Made by a program: the position numbers and the translations under genes. A stretch of DNA of 64,000 nt from Thioalkalivibrio sp. ALJ21 (GTDB taxonomy: Bacteria; Pseudomonadota; Gammaproteobacteria; Ectothiorhodospirales; Ectothiorhodospiraceae). Under the pieces are notes generated by a model. The model saw only the letters and a list, made by a program, of their open reading frames with translations. It made no database searches and was not told the origin of the DNA. Shown here one piece after another: positions 28,892 to 37,879 of this stretch (its first letter is position 1; every line of letters starts with the position of its first letter). Where the stretch lies: assembly GCF_000378605.1 (NCBI RefSeq), contig NZ_KB905156.1, positions 62,001 through 126,000 of the forward strand. The letters run 5' to 3'.

Positions 28892-30319
28892 TCAGGAATC
28901 CGACTCGCTCTCGCCCAGCTTGCGATAAAGCGTCTTGCGCCCGATTCCCAGAATGCGCGCGGCGCGCTGCTTGTTGCCCTCGACATGCTCCAGGACCCGA
29001 TGCAGATAGGCCTGCTCGACCTCGGCGAGGCTGGGCCAATGGCTGTCATCACCGGTGCCGGGTATCGGCAGGTCGGTTCCAGCGATATTCCCGGGCGATT
29101 CACCCGAGCCGCCAGCGGCCCCGGACTGGCGCACACGCTCGGGCAGGTCGCGTAGCTCGATCACCTCGCCGGATGCAAGAGTCGCCGCGCGCTCCATCAG
29201 GCTGGCCAGTTCGCGGACGTTCCCGGGGAAGCCGTAGCGCAGCAGGGCACGCATGGCCTCCGGGCTGAGTTCGCGCACGGGCAGCCCGCGCGCCAGCGCC
29301 TGCTCCCGCAGGAACTGTTGCGCCAGGCGCTCGATGTCGTCACCGCGATCGCGAAGGGGCGGGATCTCGATACGGAAGGTCTCCAGACGATAATAGAGGT
29401 CCTCACGGAACTGCTCCTGGCGGATACGTTCCTGCAGGTCCTGATGGGTGGCGGCCACGATGCGCACGTCCGTCTCGATCTCCTCGTTGGAACCGACCGG
29501 TCGGACACGCCCGTCCTGCAGCAACCGCAGCAGTTTGCTCTGCATGGCCACCGGCATCTCGGCGATCTCGTCGAGGAACAGCGTACCGCCGTCGGCCTCG
29601 GTAAACAGGCCGCGGCGCGCGCCCTTGGCGCCACTGAACGCCCCGGCGACATGCCCCAGCAGCTCCGACTCCAGCAAGGTCTCCGGGATGCCCGCACAGT
29701 TCAGCGCGATGAATGGGCCATCGGCGCGGGCACTCTCCGCATGCAGCGCGCGGGCCACCAGCTCCTTGCCCGTCCCCGATTCGCCGGTGATGAGTACGCT
29801 GCCATCGGCCGCGGCGATCCGACGAATCAGGTCATGCAGCTTGAGCATCGCCGGGCTCTTGCCCTGCATGCCATGAAAGCTCTCGTCGCCCGCAAGGACC
29901 TCGCGATACTGGCGTACCTCCGCACGCAGACGACGGGCCTCGGCGACCCGCTCGGCCGCCAGACGCAGGTGTTCCAGATCGACGGGCTTGGTCAAGAAGT
30001 CGTCCGCACCCGCCTTCAATGCCGTCACGGCCTGATCAATCGTTCCGAAGCCCGTGAGCATGATGAATCCGGGCACCGGCACCGTGTCGCGCGCCACCTC
30101 CAGCACATGGAAGCCATCGGCACCGGGCAGACGCAGGTCGCTGACCACCAGGGAAACCGTTTGCTGGCGCAGTACCTGCTCGGCCTCCTCGGCCGTCTCC
30201 ACCGCAGTGACCGCGTAACCCACCTCGGCCAGCTCCTCGGCCAGGAGTTCGCGATGGCCCCGATCGTCTTCAACGATCAGGACGCGATCATTCAGCCCAG
30301 TTTCCGGGGACGTGTTCAT
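28892..30319 (-). CDS. Sigma-54-dependent response regulator (NtrC family)
   Basis: 475-residue activator: receiver domain with phospho-acceptor Asp61 (VVSDLRLPGADG), acidic pocket VEDD and Lys in FLTKPVD; AAA+ domain with Walker A ITGESGTGKELV (about 177-188), Walker B GTLFLDEIAEM and the sigma-54-contact loop, here GAFSGA (226-231) instead of GAFTGA; C-terminal Fis-type helix-turn-helix GNKQRAARILGIGRKTLYRK. Its ATG overlaps the kinase stop (ATGA). Directly downstream lie the GGGTCA array and a sigma-54 promoter, which it probably controls. Confidence 0.93.
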   Translation of the reverse strand: MNTSPETGLNDRVLIVEDDRGHRELLAEELAEVGYAVTAVETAEEAEQVLRQQTVSLVVSDLRLPGADGFHVLEVARDTVPVPGFIMLTGFGTIDQAVTALKAGADDFLTKPVDLEHLRLAAERVAEARRLRAEVRQYREVLAGDESFHGMQGKSPAMLKLHDLIRRIAAADGSVLITGESGTGKELVARALHAESARADGPFIALNCAGIPETLLESELLGHVAGAFSGAKGARRGLFTEADGGTLFLDEIAEMPVAMQSKLLRLLQDGRVRPVGSNEEIETDVRIVAATHQDLQERIRQEQFREDLYYRLETFRIEIPPLRDRGDDIERLAQQFLREQALARGLPVRELSPEAMRALLRYGFPGNVRELASLMERAATLASGEVIELRDLPERVRQSGAAGGSGESPGNIAGTDLPIPGTGDDSHWPSLAEVEQAYLHRVLEHVEGNKQRAARILGIGRKTLYRKLGESESDS

Positions 30320-31851
30320 GCGGTTCCTCCACCCGATACCGGTGCGCCCGGGGGCGCCTCCGGCCCTTGCGATTGTGCTTTGCCGTCACGACAGGCGCCG
30401 TCCCCGAGTGGAAGGGTCACGACAAAGCGGGTGAGCTCCGGATCCTGTCGGTCCAGCCTCACCTGGCCACCATGGTCCTCCAGCGCCACCTGTGCGACCG
30501 CCAGCCCCAGGCCGGTCCCCTCGCCCGTCGGCTTGGTCGTAAAGAAGGGCTCGAACAGGCGTTCGGCCTGCTCGTCGGAGATCCCGCGCCCCGCGCGCGG
30601 ACCATCGTCCGCGATCAGACACTCGAGCGTGTCACCCTGACAGCGCCAGCTCACCTGCACACATTCGGCCGCGGCCTGCGCGGCATTGTCGATCAGGTTC
30701 TCCAGCGCCTGCCCCAGACGCAGTCGGTCCGCCGCCACGGTCAACGCCCCGCCGTCCAGATCAAAGCGCACCTGTTCGCGCCCTTTGCCACGTTCCTGTA
30801 CGCGTGCCACGATCTCGCGGACCAGGCCCTGCAACTCCAGCGGGCGCTGCTGCAACGGATTGCGCCGCGCGAAATCCAGGAGCTGGCGGACGATAGTCTC
30901 CACACGCTCGAGCTCCGCCTGCAGTTCCTTCATCTCCTTGTGCGCGGGGTCGTCCGCGGGCAACCGCCGCGACGCGCGCTGGGCCCGGCCGGCGATAATG
31001 CCCAGGGGTGTCCCCAGCTCATGCGCGACCCCGGCTGCCAGTTGGCCAATAGCGGCCAGCTTTTCCGAATGGCGCAGCTTTTCCTCGAGCCGCGCCTGTT
31101 CCTCGCGCTGCGCCTGCAATGCCGCTTCGGAGGCCTCGCGGCGCTCGAGCATTCCGTTCATCGTGATCGCCAGGCGGCGCAGCTCCCAGGGGCCTTTCTC
31201 CGGGGCACGCAGCCCCCGCTGGCCGTCGCCGATATCCCGCATGGCCCCAATCAGGCGCGCCACATGACGCCCGACGGCGCGGTGGTGACCAATCAGGACC
31301 ACCAGCAAGAACAGCACGCTGACTGCCAGCATCACCATGCCCCCCTGCCAGCGCAGCTGCGAGACATAGGCCCGGAACGGCGAGACGTCACGCGTGACCT
31401 GCAACAGGCCGACGATGCGCCCGGCGGAATCCGACAGCGGAAGAAAGAACGAGAAGACCTCGCGCCCCTGATGCTCGTCGAAAGCGCCCAGGCTGCCCGT
31501 CTCGCTGATCGCCTGGGCCTCGCCCGGGTGGCGAATGGTGGGGCTGGGCGGCCCGCTGGTGGCGACCATGTCGCCCTGGGCGTCGTAGACGTAGACGCCG
31601 AACACCTGGTCGATCTGGAACAGCGAGTCCAGCGACTGCTGCACCGTGGTCACGTCCTGATCGATCATCGCCGTGGCTACGGGCAGGCGGATGGAACGCG
31701 CGACCAGCTCGATATCGGCCTGCATGCGATTTTCCATCTGCGTCTGGAATTCCTGCAGCCCGAGCGTCACCGTGCCGCCGACCACCAACAACAGGGGCAG
31801 CAGGACAAACAGCAACACCGCATTGCGCAGACTGTTCAGACGTGTGGGCAT
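30316..31851 (-). CDS. Membrane sensor histidine kinase
   Basis: Sensor partner of the adjacent sigma-54 regulator, 511 residues from MPTRLNSLRN. TM1 is about 11-31, a periplasmic sensor of about 140 residues resembles Cache/CHASE-type domains (QIDQVFGVYVYDAQGDMVAT), and TM2 is about 171-188. HAMP and coiled coil follow, then the phospho-acceptor His277 in GVAHELGTPLG, N-box LENLIDNAAQAA, G1 IADDGPRAGRG and G2 GEGTGLGLAV. A start further upstream (32007) is open but unsupported. Architecture resembles ZraS-type envelope sensors; the signal is unknown. Confidence 0.9.
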   Translation of the reverse strand: MPTRLNSLRNAVLLFVLLPLLLVVGGTVTLGLQEFQTQMENRMQADIELVARSIRLPVATAMIDQDVTTVQQSLDSLFQIDQVFGVYVYDAQGDMVATSGPPSPTIRHPGEAQAISETGSLGAFDEHQGREVFSFFLPLSDSAGRIVGLLQVTRDVSPFRAYVSQLRWQGGMVMLAVSVLFLLVVLIGHHRAVGRHVARLIGAMRDIGDGQRGLRAPEKGPWELRRLAITMNGMLERREASEAALQAQREEQARLEEKLRHSEKLAAIGQLAAGVAHELGTPLGIIAGRAQRASRRLPADDPAHKEMKELQAELERVETIVRQLLDFARRNPLQQRPLELQGLVREIVARVQERGKGREQVRFDLDGGALTVAADRLRLGQALENLIDNAAQAAAECVQVSWRCQGDTLECLIADDGPRAGRGISDEQAERLFEPFFTTKPTGEGTGLGLAVAQVALEDHGGQVRLDRQDPELTRFVVTLPLGDGACRDGKAQSQGPEAPPGAPVSGGGTA

Positions 31852-31920
31852 GGCCGATTGAATGCAACGACAGGACGCCGCCATGTTAGGCGGGGGCTCG
31901 GCGGGATGCGAATTCCGGGC

Positions 31921-31948
31921 AAAAAAAAGCGCAGGTCGAAGCCCGCGC
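31921..31948 (-). terminator. Intrinsic terminator/attenuator in the kinase leader
   Basis: On the minus strand a 7-bp stem (GCGCGGG with CCTGCGC, one G-T pair) around CTTCGA is followed by eight T residues. It lies 70 bases upstream of the kinase start, and no minus-strand gene is upstream for which it could be the end. It may therefore attenuate the kinase-regulator operon. A weak TTGACA (32044-32049) further upstream could be the -35 of its promoter. Confidence 0.65.
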
Positions 31949-32217
31949 CAAGAAAACCACCAAAGGAGGATGGAGGAGTCTGCTGACGCTGCCAGGGGGG
32001 ACAGCAATCAGCATATGCAAATCTTCTAATACAACGATCTTCTTGTCAAGCAGCCTCGTACGCAGGGGGTCGTACTCTCGGGCTGCTCCGCTCGACCGCT
32101 TTTTCTAAAGACCTGCACACCCTTTAAGACGCAGGCGCGCGCGTTCTATTCCCGGACTCTCGTCACGAATCAAAAACGGGCACAATCCGCGTTCTCCTCA
32201 CCGATCTGCACAGCCCT
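31949..32217. other. Divergent control region between the kinase operon and the hydrolase
   Basis: AT-richer than its surroundings. It contains a minus-strand TTGACA box (32044-32049) without a convincing -10, and on plus an AAAGGAGG followed by an ATG and a 19-codon frame at about 31971-32030 that I consider fortuitous. No RNA gene was recognised. Confidence 0.4.
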
Positions 32218-32898
32218 ATGCTCCAGCACCTGAGCCACCCCGTTACCGCACTCGCGCAGAACGCCACCCTGATCTGGTGCGACCAGACCCGCGCCGCCGC
32301 CTGGGTAGATCCCGGGGCCGAGGCCGACACGCTGATCGAGATTGCACGGCAGCAGGATGTCCGGCTGGACTGCATCCTGCTGACCCATGGCCACCTCGAT
32401 CATGTCGGGGCCGCCGCCGAGATGGCGCGCCGCTGCAATATCCCGATCCTGGGCCCTCAGGTTGAGGATGCCTTCTGGCTGGATCAGCTGCCGATGCAGT
32501 GCGAGATGTTCGGGTTCCCCGAGATGCCTGCGCTGGTTCCGGATCGCTGGCTGCACGATGGCGAACAACTGCCGCTGGGCAAGGTCACGCTCGAGGTGCT
32601 GCACTGCCCAGGACATACTCCGGGGCACGTCGTGTTCTTCGACCGCGAGAGTCGCCTGGCCCTGGTGGGCGATGTCCTGTTTCATGGCGCCATCGGCCGC
32701 AGCGACTTCCCGCGCGGCAACGGGCCGCAACTGATCGAGTCCATCACCCGGCGCCTCTGGCCGCTGGGCGACGATGTGCGCTTTGTGCCCGGACACGGCC
32801 CGGAATCAACCTTCGGGGAAGAGCGCCGCAGCAACCCTTTTGTGGGTGATGCGGCCCTGGCCGCTGGCGGTCAGCCCGGGCGCGGACGTTATTATTGA
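32218..32898 (+). CDS. Glyoxalase II-like metallo-beta-lactamase-fold hydrolase
   Basis: Cytosolic zinc hydrolase of the YcbL/GloB type-II kind, 226 residues. Metal-binding motifs appear in order: LLTHGHLDHVG, HCPGHTPGHVVF, LVGDVLFHGAIGRSDFPRG, and RFVPGHGPEST. Length and the GAIGRSDF motif separate it from full glyoxalase II, which has an extra C-terminal domain. Probable thiolester substrate, not specified by context. A hairpin terminator follows. Confidence 0.88.
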   Translation: MLQHLSHPVTALAQNATLIWCDQTRAAAWVDPGAEADTLIEIARQQDVRLDCILLTHGHLDHVGAAAEMARRCNIPILGPQVEDAFWLDQLPMQCEMFGFPEMPALVPDRWLHDGEQLPLGKVTLEVLHCPGHTPGHVVFFDRESRLALVGDVLFHGAIGRSDFPRGNGPQLIESITRRLWPLGDDVRFVPGHGPESTFGEERRSNPFVGDAALAAGGQPGRGRYY

Positions 32899-32947
32899 TG
32901 CGTTTCGCTGCGCTCAACGCATCCTACGAGTAACCAGCCCCCAACGA

Positions 32948-32974
32948 AGAAGGCCGCCCTATCGGCGGCCTTCT
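32948..32974. terminator. Hairpin terminator between convergent genes
   Basis: An 11-bp stem AGAAGGCCGCC with its complement around CTATC separates the plus-strand hydrolase from htpX. There is no long T-run, so termination strength is uncertain. Confidence 0.6.
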
Positions 32975-33001
32975 CTGCTCCTACCTTATGCCGGAGGCGA
33001 A

Positions 33002-33889
33002 TCAGCTATTCGCACGCAGCGACGCGATGCGCTGCTCGATCGGCGGGTGGCTCATGAACAGCTTCTTCAGCCCCTGGGCCATGCCCCCGCGAATGCCGAA
33101 GGCCGCCATCTGATCGGGCATGTCCACCGGGCGCCCCGAAGCGCGCGCCAGCGACTCCAGTGCGCCGATCATCTTTTCGCGACCGGCGAGCTTCGCGCCC
33201 GCCTCGTCGGCGCGGAACTCGCGCTGACGCGAGAACCACATCACGATGATCGACGCCAGGATCGCCAGGATGATCTCGGTCACGATGGTGGTGATCCAGA
33301 ACGCAGGGCCATGGCCGGACTCGTTCTTGAACACCACGCGGTCGACAAAATGCCCGGCCACGCGCGCCAGGAAGATCACAAAGGTGTTCACCACCCCCTG
33401 GATCAGCGCCAGCGTAACCATGTCGCCATTGGCGACGTGCCCGACCTCGTGCCCCAGCACGGCCTCGACTTCGCCCTGGCTCATGTTCTGCATCAGCCCG
33501 GTGCTGACCGCCACCAGCGCGTTGTTCTTGCTCATGCCAGTGGCAAAGGCGTTCGGGTCCGGCGAGTCATAGATGCCCACCTCCGGCATACCGATGCCGG
33601 ACGCGCGGGCCTGGCGCTGAACGGTCTCCAGCAGCCACTGCTCGGTGGCGTTGCGCGGCTTGTCGATCACGTGGACCTTCATCGTCTTCTTGGCCATCCA
33701 CTTGGAGATGGCCAGCGAGATAAAGGAACCGCCAAAACCGAATACCGCGGCAAAGATCAGCAGCGCATTGAGGTCGAGGTTGACCCCCTCCTCGTCGAGG
33801 ATGCGCTCCACGCCCAGCAGGCGCAGGGTGATGCTGAGCACAATAATGATGGCGAAGTTCGTCGCCAGAAACAGCGCAATACGTTTCAT
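33002..33889 (-). CDS. htpX: HtpX, inner-membrane zinc protease
   Basis: M48-family membrane protease that helps clear misfolded membrane proteins. 295 residues with two N-terminal helices ([20 protein letters not shown] and [18 protein letters not shown]), zinc motif HEVGH (147-151), second ligand region [12 protein letters not shown], and two further helices between them. The length equals E. coli HtpX. It is monocistronic and convergent with the hydrolase gene. Confidence 0.96.
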   Translation of the reverse strand: MKRIALFLATNFAIIIVLSITLRLLGVERILDEEGVNLDLNALLIFAAVFGFGGSFISLAISKWMAKKTMKVHVIDKPRNATEQWLLETVQRQARASGIGMPEVGIYDSPDPNAFATGMSKNNALVAVSTGLMQNMSQGEVEAVLGHEVGHVANGDMVTLALIQGVVNTFVIFLARVAGHFVDRVVFKNESGHGPAFWITTIVTEIILAILASIIVMWFSRQREFRADEAGAKLAGREKMIGALESLARASGRPVDMPDQMAAFGIRGGMAQGLKKLFMSHPPIEQRIASLRANS

Positions 33890-34000
33890 GAAGCCTTCCT
33901 GTACTCCATCAATAAACTCTTCGGGATGTGCTTATAGTCAGGGCACGGCCGCAAAATTCAAGCCCGACCCCTTCCACAGACCACCGTTGGCGCGCGCGGT

Positions 34001-36262
34001 TCAGGCCGGCCGCACCTCGATCCAGTCGGCGTTCTGGTAGCCGCGCGGCAGCTGGCGACCGCGCCGAGCGCGCTCGCCAACATACTCCGCCCACTCCGCC
34101 GGAGCCAGCGCCTTGAAGCGCTTGCCGGCATGCACGACCAGGGTGTCCTGCGGCCCCAGTACGGCCACACCAAGGACCCGTTCGGAGCCGTCCTTGAGGG
34201 CCGCGGACGGGATGCCGATCAGCTTGTTGCCCTTGCCGCGCGCCAGCTCCGGCAGCTCGGTGGCCGGGAACAGGAGCAGATAGCCGCGCGTGGTGACGAC
34301 CGCGATGTGATCCTCGTGCGGGTTGCGCACCGGCGCCGGCTGCAGCACGGCCGCCCCGTCGGGCACGGTCAGCACGTTCTTGCCGGCCTTCTGCCGCCCC
34401 AGCAGATCGCCCAGTTTCGCGACGAAGCCGTAGCCGTGATCCGAGCCCAGCAGCCAGCGGTCTTCCTCCGCGCCAGTGGCCATGCCGACAAAGCGCGCGC
34501 CCTCCGGCGGGTTCACGCGGCCGGATAGCGGCTCGCCCTGCCCGCGCGCGGACGGCAGGGTATGCGCGGCGATCGTGTAGGTGCGACCGGTGGAGTCGAT
34601 GAACGCGACGGCCTGGTTGCTGCGCCCGGTTACCGCGGCCTGGAAAGCATCCCCGGCCTTGTAGTTCAGGCCGCGCGCGTCCACGTCGTGGCCCTTGGCC
34701 GCGCGCGCCCAGCCCTTCTCCGACAGCACGACGGTCAGCGGCTCCGTGGGCACCAGCGCGGATTCGTCCAGCGCCTGCGCGGCGGCGCGCTGAACCAGCG
34801 GCGAACGGCGTTCGTCGCCGTAGTCCGCGGCGTCCTTCTCGATCTCGCGGCGCACCTGGGTGCGCAGGCGGCGCTCGGACCCGAGGGTCTTCTCCAGTTG
34901 ATCGCGCTCCTTGGCCAGTTCGTCCTGCTCGCCGCGGATTTTCATCTCCTCGAGCTTGGCCAGGTGGCGCAGCTTCAGCTCCAGGATCGCCTCGGCCTGG
35001 ATGTCGGACAGGGCAAAGCGGCTCATCAGTTCGGGCTTGGGCTGGTCGTACTCGCGGATGATCGCGATCACCTCGTCGATATTGAGATACGCGATCAGCA
35101 GGCCTTCCAGCACATGCAGCCGCGCCTGCACCTTCTCCAGGCGCCACTGCAGGCGCCGGCGCACAGTCTCGATGCGGAAGGTCAGCCATTCGCCCAGCAG
35201 CCCGGCCAGGTCGCGCACCTGCGGTCGGCCGTCCAGGCCGATCACGTTCATGTTCACGCGGTAGGTCTTTTCCAGATCCGTGGTCGCGAACAGGTGCGCC
35301 ATCAGCGCCTCGACATCCACGCGGTTCGAGCGCGGGGTAATCACCAGGCGAGTCGGGTGCTCGTGGTCGGACTCGTCGCGCAGGTCCTCGACCATCGGCA
35401 GCTTCTTCGCGCGGATCTGGCTGGCGATCTGCTCCAGCAGCTTGGCCCCGGAGACCTGGTGCGGCAGCGCGGTCACCACGATGTCGTCGCCTTCGCGTTC
35501 ATAGCGTGCCCGCGCGCGGATCGAGCCCTGCCCGGTCTCGTAGACCCGGCTCAGCTCGGCGGGCGGGGAAATGATCTCGGCCTCGGTGGGAAAGTCCGGC
35601 GCCGGCAGGTGCTCGCACAGCTCGGCGACAGTCGCCTTCGGGTACTCCAGCAGGTGCACGCAGGCCGCAGCCACCTCGCGCAGGTTGTGCGGCGGGATAT
35701 CGGTGGCCATGCCCACGGCAATCCCGGAACCGCCGTTCAGCAGCACGTTCGGCAGCCGGGCCGGCAGCACCTTCGGCTCGTCCAGCGCGCCGTCGAAGTT
35801 CGGTACCCAGTCCACCGTGCCCTGCCCCAGCTCCGAGAGCAGCAGCTGCGCATAGCGCGAGAGGCGCGACTCGGTATAGCGCATCGCGGCGAAGGACTTG
35901 GGATCGTCCGGCGAGCCCCAGTTGCCCTGCCCGTCGACGAACGGGTAGCGGTAGGAGAAGGGCTGCGCCATCAGCACCATCGCCTCGTAGCACGCCGAGT
36001 CGCCGTGCGGATGAAACTTGCCGAGGACGTCGCCGACCGTGCGCGCGGACTTCTTGTACTTGGCCGTGGCCGAGAGCCCCAGCTCGCTCATCGCGTAGAT
36101 GATGCGGCGCTGCACGGGCTTGAGACCGTCACCGATGTGAGGCAGCGCACGGTCCAGGATCACGTACATGGAGTAGTCCAGGTACGCCTTCTCGGTGAAG
36201 TCCTTCAGCGGCAGCTGCTCGCCGCTGTTGGCAAACAGGCTTGGGGTCTCGATATCGGTCAT
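34001..36262 (-). CDS. parC: ParC, DNA topoisomerase IV subunit A
   Basis: Cleavage/religation subunit of topoisomerase IV for chromosome decatenation, 753 residues. Features: [20 protein letters not shown] near the start, the [13 protein letters not shown] quinolone-determining region in wild-type form, catalytic Tyr129 in [12 protein letters not shown], the coiled-coil/exit gate with [17 protein letters not shown], and C-terminal beta-pinwheel repeats. It has ParC rather than GyrA length and lacks a GyrA box. parE is not in the window. Confidence 0.96.
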   Translation of the reverse strand: MTDIETPSLFANSGEQLPLKDFTEKAYLDYSMYVILDRALPHIGDGLKPVQRRIIYAMSELGLSATAKYKKSARTVGDVLGKFHPHGDSACYEAMVLMAQPFSYRYPFVDGQGNWGSPDDPKSFAAMRYTESRLSRYAQLLLSELGQGTVDWVPNFDGALDEPKVLPARLPNVLLNGGSGIAVGMATDIPPHNLREVAAACVHLLEYPKATVAELCEHLPAPDFPTEAEIISPPAELSRVYETGQGSIRARARYEREGDDIVVTALPHQVSGAKLLEQIASQIRAKKLPMVEDLRDESDHEHPTRLVITPRSNRVDVEALMAHLFATTDLEKTYRVNMNVIGLDGRPQVRDLAGLLGEWLTFRIETVRRRLQWRLEKVQARLHVLEGLLIAYLNIDEVIAIIREYDQPKPELMSRFALSDIQAEAILELKLRHLAKLEEMKIRGEQDELAKERDQLEKTLGSERRLRTQVRREIEKDAADYGDERRSPLVQRAAAQALDESALVPTEPLTVVLSEKGWARAAKGHDVDARGLNYKAGDAFQAAVTGRSNQAVAFIDSTGRTYTIAAHTLPSARGQGEPLSGRVNPPEGARFVGMATGAEEDRWLLGSDHGYGFVAKLGDLLGRQKAGKNVLTVPDGAAVLQPAPVRNPHEDHIAVVTTRGYLLLFPATELPELARGKGNKLIGIPSAALKDGSERVLGVAVLGPQDTLVVHAGKRFKALAPAEWAEYVGERARRGRQLPRGYQNADWIEVRPA

Positions 36263-36370
36263 CGGCTCTCTCGAAGGGCGGATGGATCACCATGGCGGCC
36301 TTTTACCGCTCGCCCGGCCCGCGTACTGTAGCGATCACACCGCCACCATTCCATTCCCGGGGAGAATGCC

Positions 36371-37795
36371 GTGCTGGGTACCGGCTGGATTGCCAGTATC
36401 ACTGCCGTCGCCGCCTTTGCACTGGCCGCCGCCAGTGTGATGCACGCGCTGCTCCAGCGCCGCGAGACCGGGACCGTAATCGCCTGGGTCGGGCTGATCG
36501 TGCTGCTGCCGGTGGGGGGCTCGATCCTGTACTGGATGTTCGGGGTCAACCGCATCCGCCGCCGCGCCCACGCCCTGCGCGAGGGCCATCTGCTGGTTGA
36601 CCCCGCCGCGCGCGATGCCGACGGCCCCGGCATTCCGCCCCGCTGGAGTCGCCTGCTGGGCTGTGGCGACCGGCTCGCGCCGTTTCGCGCCAGCGCCGGC
36701 AATTCGGTCCGGCCGCTGACCGATGGTGACCAGGCCTACGCGGCAATGCTCGCGGCGATCGACCGCGCGTCCCACAGCATCACCCTGGCGACCTACATCT
36801 TTGACTACGACGTGGTCGGACAGCGCTTCGTGCGTCACCTGAAGGCCGCCCGCGACCGCGGCGTCGAGGTCCGTGTCCTGATCGACGGCATCGGCGCCCG
36901 CTACAGCCGCCGCAACACACTGCGCTTCCTCAAGCGCGCCGGCATCCTGGCCGCCGCCTTCATGCCCGTCCATCACCTGCCGCGTACGCTTGCGGCGTTC
37001 AATCTGCGCAATCACCGCAAAATGCTGCTGGTGGATGGCGAGCACGGCTTTACCGGGGGCATGAATATCCGCCGCGGGCACAGCGCGAGCAACCCGGGAC
37101 CGCACCCAATTCAGGACCTGCACTTCGAGGTCCGCGGTCCGATCTGCCTGCAGTTGCAGCGGGTGTTCGCGGAAGACTGGCAGTTCAGCACGCAGGAGGC
37201 ACTGGAAGGCCCACCCTGGTTCCCGGAGGAGACTCGCCTGATCGGCACCCAGTTGTGTCGCGCGCTGCCGGACGGCCCTGATGAAGACTTCGAAGTGCTC
37301 AAGTTCACCCTGTTGGCCGCGATCGCGGAGGCGCGCGAGCACGTTACCGTGGTCACGCCCTATTTCCTGCCTGACCTGGAATTGCTGGGGGCGCTGAAGG
37401 CCGCGGCCCTGCGCGGCATCGAGGTTGATCTGCTGCTGCCGGAACGCAACAACCTGCGCCTGGTCGAGTGGGCCGCCCGTCCGCTGCACGGCGAACTGCT
37501 GACCCGGGGCTGCCGCATCTGGCTGACGCCGCCCCCGTTCAACCATTCCAAGCTGATGCTCGTCGACAGGGAATGGGCCCTGGTGGGATCGGCCAACTGG
37601 GACCCACGCAGCCTGCGCCTCAACTTCGAGTGCAACCTGGAATGCGTGGACCGCGACCTGGGGCAACAGCTGGCCGACTGGGCCGAGGATCTGCGCTCGC
37701 GTTCCCACCCGCTGAGCCTGGAAGATGTCCACGCGCGCACCCTCCCCGCCCGCCTGCGCGACGGCGCCGCCCGCCTGCTGACCCCGTACCTGTAG
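36371..37795 (+). CDS. cls: Cardiolipin synthase
   Basis: Phospholipase-D-superfamily enzyme making cardiolipin at the inner membrane, 474 residues from a GTG preceded by GGGGAG. Two N-terminal helices (SITAVAAFALAAASVMHAL, IAWVGLIVLLPVGGSILYWM) precede two HKD motifs: NHRKMLLVDGEHGFTGG (His215) and NHSKLMLVDREWALVGSAN (His392). The second motif has the Ser-Ala-Asn ending typical of the family. Divergent from parC. Confidence 0.92.
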   Translation: MLGTGWIASITAVAAFALAAASVMHALLQRRETGTVIAWVGLIVLLPVGGSILYWMFGVNRIRRRAHALREGHLLVDPAARDADGPGIPPRWSRLLGCGDRLAPFRASAGNSVRPLTDGDQAYAAMLAAIDRASHSITLATYIFDYDVVGQRFVRHLKAARDRGVEVRVLIDGIGARYSRRNTLRFLKRAGILAAAFMPVHHLPRTLAAFNLRNHRKMLLVDGEHGFTGGMNIRRGHSASNPGPHPIQDLHFEVRGPICLQLQRVFAEDWQFSTQEALEGPPWFPEETRLIGTQLCRALPDGPDEDFEVLKFTLLAAIAEAREHVTVVTPYFLPDLELLGALKAAALRGIEVDLLLPERNNLRLVEWAARPLHGELLTRGCRIWLTPPPFNHSKLMLVDREWALVGSANWDPRSLRLNFECNLECVDRDLGQQLADWAEDLRSRSHPLSLEDVHARTLPARLRDGAARLLTPYL

Positions 37796-37879
37796 GCACC
37801 GGCGGCGCGCAACCCACTTGTGGTTGTGCTTAACTTGTCGTTAAGGAAAAGGATTTCCGTCGCAACAGGGGGGGCGGCC

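Noticed and set aside
34562-36331. 589-residue plus-strand frame opposite parC
   Set aside because: Antisense shadow of the well-supported parC; composition is dominated by His/Gln/Arg/Leu and no family is recognisable.
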